This document shows positions 36,613-44,485 of a DNA stretch of 64,000 bases, piece by piece. The stretch is taken from contig JABFGJ010000015.1 of assembly GCA_013112545.1 (NCBI GenBank), positions 24,308-88,307 of the forward strand. The letters run 5' to 3'. The notes below the pieces were generated by a model. That model saw only the letters and a program-made list of their open reading frames with translations. It was not told the origin of the DNA and searched no databases. The stretch's first letter is position 1, and every line of letters begins with the position of its first letter. This DNA is from Bacteroidota bacterium. GTDB taxonomy: Bacteria > Bacteroidota > Bacteroidia > Flavobacteriales_E > Vicingaceae. Position numbers and translations under genes: made by a program.

Positions 36613-37422
36613 ATGAATCTTATACAAACTATTATAATTGCAATCATTGAAGGCTTGACCGAATTTTTGCCAGTTTCTTCTACAGGTCACATGATTATAG
36701 CCTCCTCATTTATGCGAATTGCAGAAGATGACTTCACGAAGTTATTTACCATCGTTATCCAGTTGGGCGCAATTCTGTCTGTTGTCGTTTTGTATTGGAA
36801 ACGTTTTTTTCAAAGCTTAGATTTTTACTTTAAATTATTTGTGGCCTTTATTCCAGCTGTAGTTCTGGGTTTACTCTTAAATGATGTAATCGATGAATTG
36901 TTAGAAAGTCCAGTAACGGTTGCTATTTCACTTATTATCGGAGGTTTCATACTGTTAAAGGTTGACGACTGGTTCAAGGCCAATGAACTAATAGATGAGC
37001 AAAACCCAAAAGCACATACTGAGATATCTTATTCAACAGCTTTTAAAATAGGCTTATTTCAATGCCTAGCAATGATTCCAGGGACATCTAGAAGCGGAGC
37101 AAGCATAGTTGGAGGGATGACTCAAAAAATAAATCGCAAAACAGCAGCCGAATTTTCTTTCTTTTTAGCTGTTCCTACCATGTTAGGAGCAACAGTAAAA
37201 AAGGGATATGACTATTACAAAGCCGGATTTGAGCTAAGTGGCGACCAAATCAATTATTTAATACTCGGAAATGTAATTGCGTTTATAGTTGCTTTAATCG
37301 CCATTCGGTCTTTTATCGATTATCTAAGTAAAAAAGGATTTAAGGTTTTTGGCTATTATCGTATTGTGTTGGGTTTTGCACTTTTAATCATCCATTTCTT
37401 TATTTATCAATTGTCGGTTTAA
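36613..37422 (+). CDS. uppP: undecaprenyl-diphosphatase UppP (BacA)
   Basis: Integral membrane enzyme that recycles undecaprenyl diphosphate to the lipid carrier used for peptidoglycan and O-antigen; overexpression gives bacitracin resistance. It has 269 aa from ATG 36613, 7-8 membrane segments and the two signatures [17 protein letters not shown] and [16 protein letters not shown]. The last 47 bp recur at 39125-39171, bounding an inserted T9SS cassette downstream. Confidence 0.95.
   Translation: MNLIQTIIIAIIEGLTEFLPVSSTGHMIIASSFMRIAEDDFTKLFTIVIQLGAILSVVVLYWKRFFQSLDFYFKLFVAFIPAVVLGLLLNDVIDELLESPVTVAISLIIGGFILLKVDDWFKANELIDEQNPKAHTEISYSTAFKIGLFQCLAMIPGTSRSGASIVGGMTQKINRKTAAEFSFFLAVPTMLGATVKKGYDYYKAGFELSGDQINYLILGNVIAFIVALIAIRSFIDYLSKKGFKVFGYYRIVLGFALLIIHFFIYQLSV
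37376..37422 (+). repeat. direct repeat copy 1: 3' end of uppP
   Basis: The last 47 bp of uppP including its stop codon match 39125-39171 at 45 of 47 positions (differences at 37384 and 37389). The match ends exactly at the stop codon here. The 1702 bp between copies hold a T9SS cassette. Confidence 0.88.
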
Positions 37423-37423
37423 C

Positions 37424-37441
37424 AATGGTTTTAAAACCATT
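37424..37441. repeat. perfect 18-bp palindrome at the insertion junction
   Basis: AATGGTTTTAAAACCATT is self-complementary throughout and begins 2 nt after the uppP stop, right at the boundary between duplicated host sequence and inserted DNA. With no loop it is better read as a DNA site or junction scar than as an RNA hairpin. Confidence 0.7.
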
Positions 37442-37465
37442 AACCGCATCAATCTGTGCGATCTG

Positions 37466-37491
37466 CTGAAGAAATTTTTCTTCAGTTTTTT
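37466..37491 (+). terminator. intrinsic terminator downstream of uppP
   Basis: CTGAAGAAA (37466-37474) and TTTCTTCAG (37477-37485) form a perfect 9-bp stem followed by TTTTTTC. It serves the plus strand, that is uppP, and insulates the convergent T9SS gene. Confidence 0.8.
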
Positions 37492-37502
37492 CATGCTTAA
37501 TC

Positions 37503-37979
37503 CTATTGCTTCAACACTTTTTTATTTATACTATTCCCATTTTCTAAACTGATTTTCAATAAATACAAGCCTGTTTCTGTTGGTAGTTCTAACTGTCTCA
37601 GGTTTCCCTTAATTTGTTTTAATACCCTGCCTTGCATATCATAAATACTTATCCGCTTTATTTCTTCTTCACTTTCTATGTTTAATATACCAGTACTTGG
37701 GTTTGGATATACATCTATTGTCTTTTTACTAAATTCTAGATTTTTTATACCCACACTACAATTACTTAAAATACAGCCATTGCTATCCACCCGAATTACC
37801 CAAGCATCTTGGCGATAAGTAGAAGATGGTGGCAAGCCAATTACTTCGCCAACGGCCATAAATCCTTTGTCGGGCATTTGAACTACATCCCACAAATAAT
37901 TTTGATTATCAACTCCATTGCTATCATTTTCGTAGGTAGCTACAAACAAGCTATCACCACGTTGATTGGTGTGCACCAT
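37503..37979 (-). CDS. T9SS type A sorting domain protein, C-terminal fragment after frameshift
   Basis: The 158-codon frame completes the gene at 37979-38962. It continues the same propeller repeat pattern (LFVATYENDSNGVDNQ, MPDKGFMAVGEVIG, WVIRVDSNGCILSN) and ends in a type A T9SS sorting domain (DVYPNPSTGILNIES ... ISIYDMQGRVLKQ ... TGLYLLKISLENGNS ... KVLKQ). Its ATG lies inside the repeat and has no signal peptide, so it cannot be an independent secreted protein. One extra A in the AAA run (37986-37988) would rejoin the frames as SKGLMVHTN. Confidence 0.85.
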   Translation of the reverse strand: MVHTNQRGDSLFVATYENDSNGVDNQNYLWDVVQMPDKGFMAVGEVIGLPPSSTYRQDAWVIRVDSNGCILSNCSVGIKNLEFSKKTIDVYPNPSTGILNIESEEEIKRISIYDMQGRVLKQIKGNLRQLELPTETGLYLLKISLENGNSINKKVLKQ

Positions 37980-38962
37980 TAGGCCTTTGAGGTTATACCT
38001 AAACCAATTCTACCTACGGCAATTAGACTGCTATCTGGTAGTTCTTTCACCATCATAAGCCCAGTATTTGAGCCTGTAGGACCATATTTTTTGACCCACA
38101 TTAAATTACCCGCAGGGTCTAATTTAAATAAGGCAGGATGGCTATACGCGGAGCTACCTTTTGTAACAGAAATACTTGCACTAAAAACGTAATTACCATC
38201 CATGGTTTGGATGGCATGCGCAGATACGTCATCATAAGGCGTATCATGCCAATAAGACCATTGTACAAGACCTAAAGAATCTACCTTATAGATTATTGGG
38301 TCTGTATTTCTATTCGATGCAACTCGATCATCTCTAAGGATACCACCCATAATAAGACCCCCATCTGTAGTCTGAAAAACAGAAGAAAAACGCTCCAATT
38401 TATTAACATCACCATAAAATTTCTGCCAAAGGAAATTACCATTTGAGTCAGTTCGTACCAACCAGGGGTCTGATAGTTGACCATTTCTTTGGTTACTCTC
38501 TCCAACAGCAACAAATCCACCATCTTTGCATTGTCGTGCTTGCCGAAAGGTATCAAAAAAGCCATTTGCGCCATGCCTTTTAGTCCACACTGTATCTCCC
38601 TGCGCATTAAACTTCACCAAATAACCATAATCAACGCCATCGTCAATTCCGCCACCCATGATATAACCACCATCGCGTGTGGGGTTGGTTGAGTTTGCCC
38701 AGCCAACTGCAATTTGGGCTGTTGGATTGAAAAGAAAATTAGAACTTATCGGAATTCCAGAACTTGTTAATTCTAATACATATACACCTATACGGTTGTT
38801 ATTAGAATCTAAAGACCCACAAAACAAAACGTAATTTGTATCTTTTATTTCAATATCCCAAGCTACTTGACTAACATTTTTCCAATCATAACTATTATTA
38901 AAGTTTTGTGTTGTGCCAGAGTGGCACAACACAAAACATAATATAAATGCAGATAATTTCAT
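37979..38962 (-). CDS. T9SS cargo protein, N-terminal fragment before frameshift (beta-propeller-like)
   Basis: The 327-codon frame has signal peptide MKLSAFILCFVLCHSGTTQ and at least five repeats of the type GGYIMGGGxDDG ... YLVKFNAQGDTVWTKRHG, a secreted beta-propeller pattern. It stops at ITSKA-TAA in the middle of a repeat; the next frame carries the rest and the sorting domain. Without the tail it could be exported across the inner membrane but not secreted by T9SS. Probably a recent pseudogene, a phase-variable gene or a base-call error. Confidence 0.85.
   Translation of the reverse strand: MKLSAFILCFVLCHSGTTQNFNNSYDWKNVSQVAWDIEIKDTNYVLFCGSLDSNNNRIGVYVLELTSSGIPISSNFLFNPTAQIAVGWANSTNPTRDGGYIMGGGIDDGVDYGYLVKFNAQGDTVWTKRHGANGFFDTFRQARQCKDGGFVAVGESNQRNGQLSDPWLVRTDSNGNFLWQKFYGDVNKLERFSSVFQTTDGGLIMGGILRDDRVASNRNTDPIIYKVDSLGLVQWSYWHDTPYDDVSAHAIQTMDGNYVFSASISVTKGSSAYSHPALFKLDPAGNLMWVKKYGPTGSNTGLMMVKELPDSSLIAVGRIGLGITSKA
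38903..38937 (-). other. perfect 16-bp hairpin inside the signal-peptide codons
   Basis: GTTTTGTGTTGTGCCA (38903-38918) and TGGCACAACACAAAAC (38922-38937) are exact reverse complements with a 3-nt loop. In the mRNA this is nucleotides 26-60 of the gene, spanning the hydrophobic core and cleavage region of the signal peptide. No T-tract follows. The position nearly coincides with the hairpin of the other T9SS gene (nucleotides 36-59). Confidence 0.85.
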
Positions 38963-39133
38963 TTAATGCTGTACAGTAATTTTCTCACTTGCTATTTCCT
39001 TCCCATTTTCAATTATTCGAAGTAAATAAATTCCATTTTTCAATTCACTTACAGAAAGTCTCTGAGTATTAACTTCTACATTTAAAATTAGCAATTTTAT
39101 TTGGCTCCCTTTCATATCAAACACTTGCACTTG
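38963..39133 (-). pseudogene. orphan T9SS sorting-domain tail of a deleted gene
   Basis: Translating leftward from the repeat gives VQVFDMKGSQIKLLILNVEV, then SVSELKNGIYLLRIIENGKE and a stop: the last two thirds of a type A T9SS C-terminal domain with no start or cargo part. Its TAA (38965-38963) directly abuts the ATG of the next gene. The truncation point coincides with the duplicated uppP end, so most of this gene was lost in the rearrangement. Confidence 0.8.
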
Positions 39134-39171
39134 TAATTATCCATTTCTTTATTTATCAATTGTCGGTTTAA
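39125..39171 (+). repeat. direct repeat copy 2: duplicated 3' end of uppP
   Basis: A 45/47 match to 37376-37422. It carries no uppP body and is not expressed as such. It marks the right boundary of the T9SS cassette. 39172-39305 contains no gene; it is AT-rich leader for the gene at 39306. Confidence 0.88.
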
Positions 39172-39293
39172 AGTTTAATTATCATGGGAGTATTTTAACT
39201 TTATAAGAACTCATATCAAGTTGCTTTAAAAAATTAATACAACTACTCTACATGCAACTACTGATTGATAGTCTGTATTCTATAATTTTTTCT

Positions 39294-39301
39294 TTACTTT
39301 G
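39294..39301 (+). promoter_or_regulatory. possible -7 element, 4 nt before the start codon
   Basis: TTACTTTG differs from TAnnTTTG at one position and is followed by exactly 4 nt and the ATG at 39306. A TTG lies 26 nt upstream, too far for a normal -33 element. It is listed because the box-to-start spacing repeats that of three other genes here. Confidence 0.4.
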
Positions 39302-39305
39302 AATT

Positions 39306-39839
39306 ATGAAGAAAATACTATTCATAGTCTTTGCTTTTTTCCTATGCACGAGTGCTGTCAATTCGCAAGATGCACTGTTAGACAAGTTGCGTCCTGAATA
39401 CATGAAAGCCTTGCATGATATTGATTTGGCACCTGCTGTTTACTTAAAATTTGAGGCGATTGAAAACCCTAGCGCAAAAATACTTGCCTACAAAGGTGCA
39501 TTAGAAGCAATAATGACTCGAACTACTTGGAATGTGTTTAAAAAAATTGGCTATTTAAACAAAAGCCAACTATCTTTTAACAAGGCTGTAGAACTTGAAC
39601 CCAATAATGTAGAAGTTCGCTTTATGCGCCTTTCAGTAGAACATGAAATTCCTAGTTATTTGGGATATAGTACTCACATGGAAGAAGACAAAGCATTTGT
39701 TGTTAAACATATAGCTAAATTTAACCCCATGAATTTAGACCAACAAATCATGAAAGAAATTCTGGTTTTCGTACAAAAAAGTGGAAGGTTTTCACAAGCT
39801 GAAATCTTACTTTTTGAGAATGTATTTGCCAGTCTTTAA
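39306..39839 (+). CDS. hypothetical secreted protein, TPR-like
   Basis: The 177-aa protein has signal peptide MKKILFIVFAFFLCTSAVNSQ and an all-helical mature part. It contains a TPR-like pair (KIGYLNKSQLSFNKAVELEP, NNVEVRFMRLSVEHEIPSYL). The combination of RFMRLSVEH with a Gly-Tyr loop is seen in small Bacteroidota proteins of unknown role. It is 9 nt upstream of the head-GIN gene and probably co-transcribed. Confidence 0.75.
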   Translation: MKKILFIVFAFFLCTSAVNSQDALLDKLRPEYMKALHDIDLAPAVYLKFEAIENPSAKILAYKGALEAIMTRTTWNVFKKIGYLNKSQLSFNKAVELEPNNVEVRFMRLSVEHEIPSYLGYSTHMEEDKAFVVKHIAKFNPMNLDQQIMKEILVFVQKSGRFSQAEILLFENVFASL

Positions 39840-39848
39840 CATTATATT

Positions 39849-40565
39849 ATGAAAAGAATTGCTTTAATTACCTTACTGCTAGCATCTGTAATTTTTATAA
39901 ATGCAAAAATCAATTGGAAGGATTGTGAAAAAGAAAAAGGTTCAATTGTTAAACAAGAAATCAAAATTGATCGTTTTGACAAGATACAATTGTTGGGCTC
40001 TCACAAAGTATATTTAACAACAGGGAAAGCACAAAAAGTCACCATAGAGACAACGCAAAACATCATTGATTTATTAAAAAAAGATGTTGAAAATGGTACA
40101 TGGAAAATCAGTTTCGAAAAATGTATAAATACAAAAAATGAAATTGTTTTTTATGTGGATGTTGACCAAATTCAAGAACTTGCAGTAATTGGTTCTGGTG
40201 ATATCATCGGAAAAAATAAAATTGAAACAGAAGAACTTACATTAAACGTAAAAGGCTCAGGAGACATAAAGCTAAACGTAGGAGTATCTAAACTTCATGC
40301 CAAAATTCAAGGTTCAGGTGATATCGAATTGACTGGAGAAACTTCATTTCAAAGCATATTGGTTCAAGGTTCTGGAGATTATGAAGCCAATCATTTAACT
40401 TCTCAAGAAGCTGAAGCAAATGTAAATGGATCTGGAGATATAGAAATAAATGTAACTCAGAAAATTACAGCTAATGTTAATGGTAGCGGAGATATACTCT
40501 ATTCTGGGAATCCAAGCGAAGTAGAGAAAAAGGTGAATGGCTCAGGCGATATAAAAGCCCAATAG
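39849..40565 (+). CDS. head-GIN domain-containing protein (DUF2807)
   Basis: The 238-aa exported protein (signal MKRIALITLLLASVIFINAK) begins its mature part with FDKIQLLGSHKVYLTTGKAQ, the start of the DUF2807 right-handed beta-helix. From residue ~115 on, GSGD recurs at regular intervals (GSGDIIGKN, GSGDIKLN, GSGDIELT, GSGDYEAN, GSGDIEIN, GSGDILYS, GSGDIKAQ), each marking one helix turn. Function unknown. It ends 5 nt before the convergent namZ gene. Confidence 0.9.
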   Translation: MKRIALITLLLASVIFINAKINWKDCEKEKGSIVKQEIKIDRFDKIQLLGSHKVYLTTGKAQKVTIETTQNIIDLLKKDVENGTWKISFEKCINTKNEIVFYVDVDQIQELAVIGSGDIIGKNKIETEELTLNVKGSGDIKLNVGVSKLHAKIQGSGDIELTGETSFQSILVQGSGDYEANHLTSQEAEANVNGSGDIEINVTQKITANVNGSGDILYSGNPSEVEKKVNGSGDIKAQ

Positions 40566-40570
40566 TTGTT

Positions 40571-41782
40571 TTATTCAAAGTCAGGATACAATAAATAGTC
40601 TTTCCTTTTCAATTTAAAAGCAGTCAAATCTGGCTGCCAACTTGCTCTTATTTGATTCTCATTTTTACCTGCTTTAATTTGGTTTTGTAAAGTTGAATTG
40701 CCCGCTAGCAGATTAAAAAAGTTATCGAAGAATTTATCCTTGTCTTTAAATAGTTTATAAAAATCAATTAAATATTGAAGATTAAGTTCGCTTCGTTTTA
40801 CTTCTTTCTGCAAATTTATACCATAGCATTTCTTGCCATTTAATCTAGGATTTTTAGCTCCAAAACTAGGCTTAGGTATAAACACATAGCTATAGTTTTT
40901 AAAATCGGGATAACCAATTTGCTGAAAAGGTTTATCCGTTCCTCTACCCACACTTATTGGTGTGCCTTCAAAAAAACATATTGAAGGATAATTGTAAATC
41001 GCGCTTAAATTAGGCAGATTGGGTGAAGGAGAAATTGGCAAGCGGTATTCTGTTGAATGATTATAGTTTAAACACGTCACTATCTTTAAATTACATTGAA
41101 CGCCACCTTTAAGCCAAGATTCGCCATTAATCATTTTGGCATATTCTCCAATGGTCATACCGTGTACAACTGGTATCGGGTGCATACCCACAAAAGATTT
41201 GAATTTTTCTTCTAAAATTGGCCCATCAACATAATGTCCATTTGGGTTTGGGCGATCTAAAACAATAAGCTGAATATTGTTTTCTGCTGCTGCTTCCATG
41301 ACATAATGAAGGGTAGAAATATAAGTGTAAAACCGCGCCCCAACATCTTGAATATCAAAAATCAATACTTCTATGCCTTGAACTTGTTCAGGGCTTGGTT
41401 TTTTATTGTTTCCATAAAGTGACACAATGGGTAAACCCGTTACTTTATCAATTTGGTTATTCACTTTTTCACCAGCGTCCGCATTTCCTCTGAAACCATG
41501 CTCAGGACTAAAAATTTGTATCACATTTATTTTTAAACTCAGCAAAGTATCCAATAAGTGCGTTTGATTTATCAAAGATGTATGATTGGCTACAAGTGCA
41601 ACTTTCTTGCCTTTTAGGTCATCTATATATTCATCAATACGTTGATTTCCAAGAATTATGTTATTCTGGTTTTCAGTAGAGATCTGAGCTTTTAATTCAG
41701 CTGAATCTAATCCAAACAGCATTAAACAAAAAATCAGGGCTTTAATCACAAATTGTGAAGGAAAATCAATATTCAATTTCAT
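40571..41782 (-). CDS. namZ: exo-beta-N-acetylmuramidase NamZ family (DUF1343)
   Basis: Exported glycosidase family that removes terminal MurNAc from peptidoglycan fragments. The 403 aa start at ATG 41782; the frame is open to 41917, but the signal peptide (FVIKALIFCLMLFGLDSAEL) sits only behind the internal start. Conserved blocks: LVANHTSLINQTHLLD, FSPEHGFRGNADAGEKV, IFDIQDVGARFYTYISTLHY, VLDRPNPNGHYVDGP, FFEGTPISVGRGTDKPFQ. It diverges from the permease gene, with start regions overlapping. Confidence 0.88.
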   Translation of the reverse strand: MKLNIDFPSQFVIKALIFCLMLFGLDSAELKAQISTENQNNIILGNQRIDEYIDDLKGKKVALVANHTSLINQTHLLDTLLSLKINVIQIFSPEHGFRGNADAGEKVNNQIDKVTGLPIVSLYGNNKKPSPEQVQGIEVLIFDIQDVGARFYTYISTLHYVMEAAAENNIQLIVLDRPNPNGHYVDGPILEEKFKSFVGMHPIPVVHGMTIGEYAKMINGESWLKGGVQCNLKIVTCLNYNHSTEYRLPISPSPNLPNLSAIYNYPSICFFEGTPISVGRGTDKPFQQIGYPDFKNYSYVFIPKPSFGAKNPRLNGKKCYGINLQKEVKRSELNLQYLIDFYKLFKDKDKFFDNFFNLLAGNSTLQNQIKAGKNENQIRASWQPDLTAFKLKRKDYLLYPDFE

Positions 41783-41789
41783 ACTTTTG
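41782..41789 (+). promoter_or_regulatory. -7 element of the permease gene overlapping the namZ start codon
   Basis: TACTTTTG is a TAnnTTTG match whose first base is the A of the divergent namZ ATG. It stands 24 nt before the TTG start of the permease, so the two divergent genes share their start region. Confidence 0.5.
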
Positions 41790-41813
41790 TTTCTTACCAA
41801 AGGTGTACCGTTT

Positions 41814-43031
41814 TTGAACTTCGAACTATTTATTGCAAAAAAAATCGTCAAAGGAAAGGAAAACTCCTTTTCAAGGCCAATAATACGAATTTCAATTGTA
41901 GCAATTACATTAGGCATTGCTATGATGACATTGTCATTGGCAATAGTACAAGGTTTTCAAACTGAAATCAAGAAAAAGGTAATAGGTTTTGGCTCACATA
42001 TACAAATCACAAAGTTTGATTCTAAAAACCAAATTGAGGCTTTACCCATTTCTATAAATAAGGACTTTTATCCCGACCTAAAAAACGAAAAAGGGATAAA
42101 ACACATCCAAGTTTTTGCTAATAAAGGAGCCATTTTAAAAACAGATGAAGATAATTTAGGTGTTATCATCAAAGGGATTGGCAGCGATTTCGACTGGAGT
42201 TTTTTTGAAAACTATATAGTAGAAGGTGAAAAGTTAAACATAGACTCTACTAAAAAAACAAATCACATACTAATCTCTGAATCCATAGCTAAAAAGCTAC
42301 ATTTAAAATTAAAGGATGAAGTTCTTTGCTATTTTATTCAACAACCCCCAAGGTATCGAAAGTTTGTAATTAGCGGAATTTACAATACAGGATTAGGTGA
42401 AATGGATGAAAAGGTTGTAATTGCAGACATTGGCCATATTCAAAAAATAAACAATTGGGAAGACCATCAAGTGGGCGGCTTTGAAGTACTGATTGATGAC
42501 TTTGACAAAATTGATGAAATGGATGAACTGGTTTACAATAGAATTGGTTATGACCTTGTTTCCACTTCTATAAAAGAAATTCGATTGGATATCTTTAATT
42601 GGCTTGAACTACAAGACATGAATGTAATTGTAATCATCAGTTTGCTGATTTTAGTTTGCGGAATTGACATAATTTCTGCTTTATTAATCCTGATTTTAGA
42701 GCGAACCAACATGATTGGAATATTAAAAGCTTTAGGTTCTAGAAATAAAAGCATACGCAAGATTTTTATTTATAATGCTGGCTATTTGATTTTGTCTGGT
42801 TTGGTATATGGAAATATTTTAGGAATTGGATTATCGCTTCTACAATTAAAGTTTGGCTTTTTAACTCTTCCTCAAGAAGCTTATTTTATTGATGTAGTTC
42901 CTATAGAACTCAATTTTTTAAACCTCTTATTATTAAACATTGGAACACTAATTACTTGTTTATTAATGCTCATTATTCCATCAAATATTATCGCCAACAT
43001 AGATCCCATAAAATCCATACGATTTGATTAG
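41814..43031 (+). CDS. FtsX/LolE-type ABC transporter permease
   Basis: Inner-membrane permease (405 aa) of the MacB/FtsX family, with a TTG start at 41814 giving MNFELFIAKKIVKGKENSFS, the usual N-terminus; an earlier TTG at 41787 lies inside the promoter. Topology: one N-terminal helix (IRISIVAITLGIAMMTLSLA), a large periplasmic domain (~50-265), then three helices at the C-terminus. Likely lipoprotein release (LolC/E-like) or another envelope function. The ATPase is not adjacent. Confidence 0.87.
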   Translation: MNFELFIAKKIVKGKENSFSRPIIRISIVAITLGIAMMTLSLAIVQGFQTEIKKKVIGFGSHIQITKFDSKNQIEALPISINKDFYPDLKNEKGIKHIQVFANKGAILKTDEDNLGVIIKGIGSDFDWSFFENYIVEGEKLNIDSTKKTNHILISESIAKKLHLKLKDEVLCYFIQQPPRYRKFVISGIYNTGLGEMDEKVVIADIGHIQKINNWEDHQVGGFEVLIDDFDKIDEMDELVYNRIGYDLVSTSIKEIRLDIFNWLELQDMNVIVIISLLILVCGIDIISALLILILERTNMIGILKALGSRNKSIRKIFIYNAGYLILSGLVYGNILGIGLSLLQLKFGFLTLPQEAYFIDVVPIELNFLNLLLLNIGTLITCLLMLIIPSNIIANIDPIKSIRFD

Positions 43032-43083
43032 TTTATTCAAGGATTTTAATTCTATTAATTCATAGAAAGCGATAAGCTTTTAA

Positions 43084-43091
43084 TAACTTTG
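43084..43091 (+). promoter_or_regulatory. -7 element of the cysteine synthase/CBS gene
   Basis: TAACTTTG matches TAnnTTTG, 19 nt before the ATG at 43111. No clear -33 TTG is present at the expected distance. Confidence 0.5.
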
Positions 43092-43110
43092 AAACTGCAA
43101 AAAAGCACTT

Positions 43111-44484
43111 ATGAAATATTATAACAACATCTTAGAAACGATAGGAAATACTCCTTTAGTAAAATTCAATAAAATCACGAAAGACGTACCTGGATTAATC
43201 CTTGCAAAAATGGAGACCTTTAATCCTGGGCACTCTATAAAAGATAGAATGGCTTTAAAAATGGTAGAAGATGCCGAGAAAGATGGCCGTTTAAAACCAG
43301 GAGGAACCATAATTGAAGGTACTTCAGGTAATACTGGTATGGGCCTGGCATTGGCAGCAATAGTAAAAGGCTACAAATTGATATGCACCTTAGCCGATAA
43401 GCAATCGAAAGAAAAAATGGACATCTTGCGTGCTATGGGTGCTGAAGTTATTGTAACTCCTACTAATGTGTCATCCGACGACCCTCGTTCATACTATTCT
43501 GTAGCTAAAAAATTAAACGAAGAAATTCCAAATTCTTTTTATCCAAATCAATACGATAATTTATCTAATAGAATTGCTCATTATGAGCAAACAGGTCCTG
43601 AAATTTGGGAGCAAACTGATGGAAAAATAACTCATTTAGTAGTTGGTGTTGGCACAGGCGGTACTATTTCAGGAACTGCAAAATTTTTAAAAGAAAAAAA
43701 TCCAAACATTAAAATTTGGGGAATTGACACTTATGGATCTGTGTTTAAAAAGTATCATGAAACTGGTATTTTTGATGAAAGTGAAATTTATTCTTATATC
43801 ACCGAAGGGATTGGAGAAGACATTTTACCTGAAAACGTTGATTTTGGTTTAATTGATCATTTTGAAAAAGTGACTGATAAGGATGGCGTTATCATGACCA
43901 GAAGATTAGCCAGAGAAGAAGGTTTTTTCATGGGAAATTCTGCTGGTTCGGCAGTTGCAGGATTATTGCAGCTAAAAGATAGGTTGAAAGAAGACGATGT
44001 TGTAGTTGTAATCTTTCACGACCATGGAAGTAGATATGTAGGTAAAATGTTTAATGATGACTGGGTTAGAGATCGCGGGTTCATGGATGCTGAAAAACCA
44101 AATGCAATCACCTTGGTAAAGAACCATAAAAACAAATCATTGATAACAGCCGGTCCTGATGAAAACCTATGCGATGTCTTAAATAAAATGACGCAATACA
44201 ATATATCTCAAGTTCCTGTTGTTGAAAATGGCGAATATGTTGGCTCTCTAAACGACTCGGAAGTGTATTCGAAAATTGTTTCAAATCCTGAATTGAAAGA
44301 TGAACCAGTAAAAAAAGTAATGGACGCACCTTATGAATTCGTTGACGGAAATGCTTCATTAGAGGAAATTGCTAAAAAAATTGACAAACACAATAGAGCT
44401 GTTTTGGTAAAGAATAGAGCAGGCGATGTTCACATAATCACCATACATGATATTATAGAAGCCATTAATCCTAAAAAAGGATAA
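43111..44484 (+). CDS. PLP-dependent cystathionine beta-synthase / cysteine synthase with CBS domains
   Basis: The 457-aa cytoplasmic fold-type II PLP enzyme has ETIGNTPLVKFNKI, the PLP-binding Lys in NPGHSIKDRMALKMV, the substrate loop EGTSGNTGMGLA and the phosphate loop VGVGTGGTISGTAKFL. The C-terminal ~120 residues form a CBS pair (ENLCDVLNKMTQYNISQVPV ... VKKVMDAPYEFVD ... IDKHNRAVLVKN). This layout is that of cystathionine beta-synthase; without assay either CBS or O-acetylserine sulfhydrylase activity is possible. It ends 1 nt before the next gene. Confidence 0.9.
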   Translation: MKYYNNILETIGNTPLVKFNKITKDVPGLILAKMETFNPGHSIKDRMALKMVEDAEKDGRLKPGGTIIEGTSGNTGMGLALAAIVKGYKLICTLADKQSKEKMDILRAMGAEVIVTPTNVSSDDPRSYYSVAKKLNEEIPNSFYPNQYDNLSNRIAHYEQTGPEIWEQTDGKITHLVVGVGTGGTISGTAKFLKEKNPNIKIWGIDTYGSVFKKYHETGIFDESEIYSYITEGIGEDILPENVDFGLIDHFEKVTDKDGVIMTRRLAREEGFFMGNSAGSAVAGLLQLKDRLKEDDVVVVIFHDHGSRYVGKMFNDDWVRDRGFMDAEKPNAITLVKNHKNKSLITAGPDENLCDVLNKMTQYNISQVPVVENGEYVGSLNDSEVYSKIVSNPELKDEPVKKVMDAPYEFVDGNASLEEIAKKIDKHNRAVLVKNRAGDVHIITIHDIIEAINPKKG

Positions 44485-44485
44485 A

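Noticed and set aside
40196..40560. Regular GGTTCTGGTGAT-like repeats as a possible CRISPR or tandem DNA repeat
   Set aside because: They are the codons of the GSGD turns in the head-GIN beta-helix; spacers are coding, in frame and of protein-repeat length.
41787..41813. Upstream TTG start for the permease
   Set aside because: It lies inside the TACTTTTG promoter box, and the residues it adds are absent from the usual family N-terminus (MNFELFIAK).
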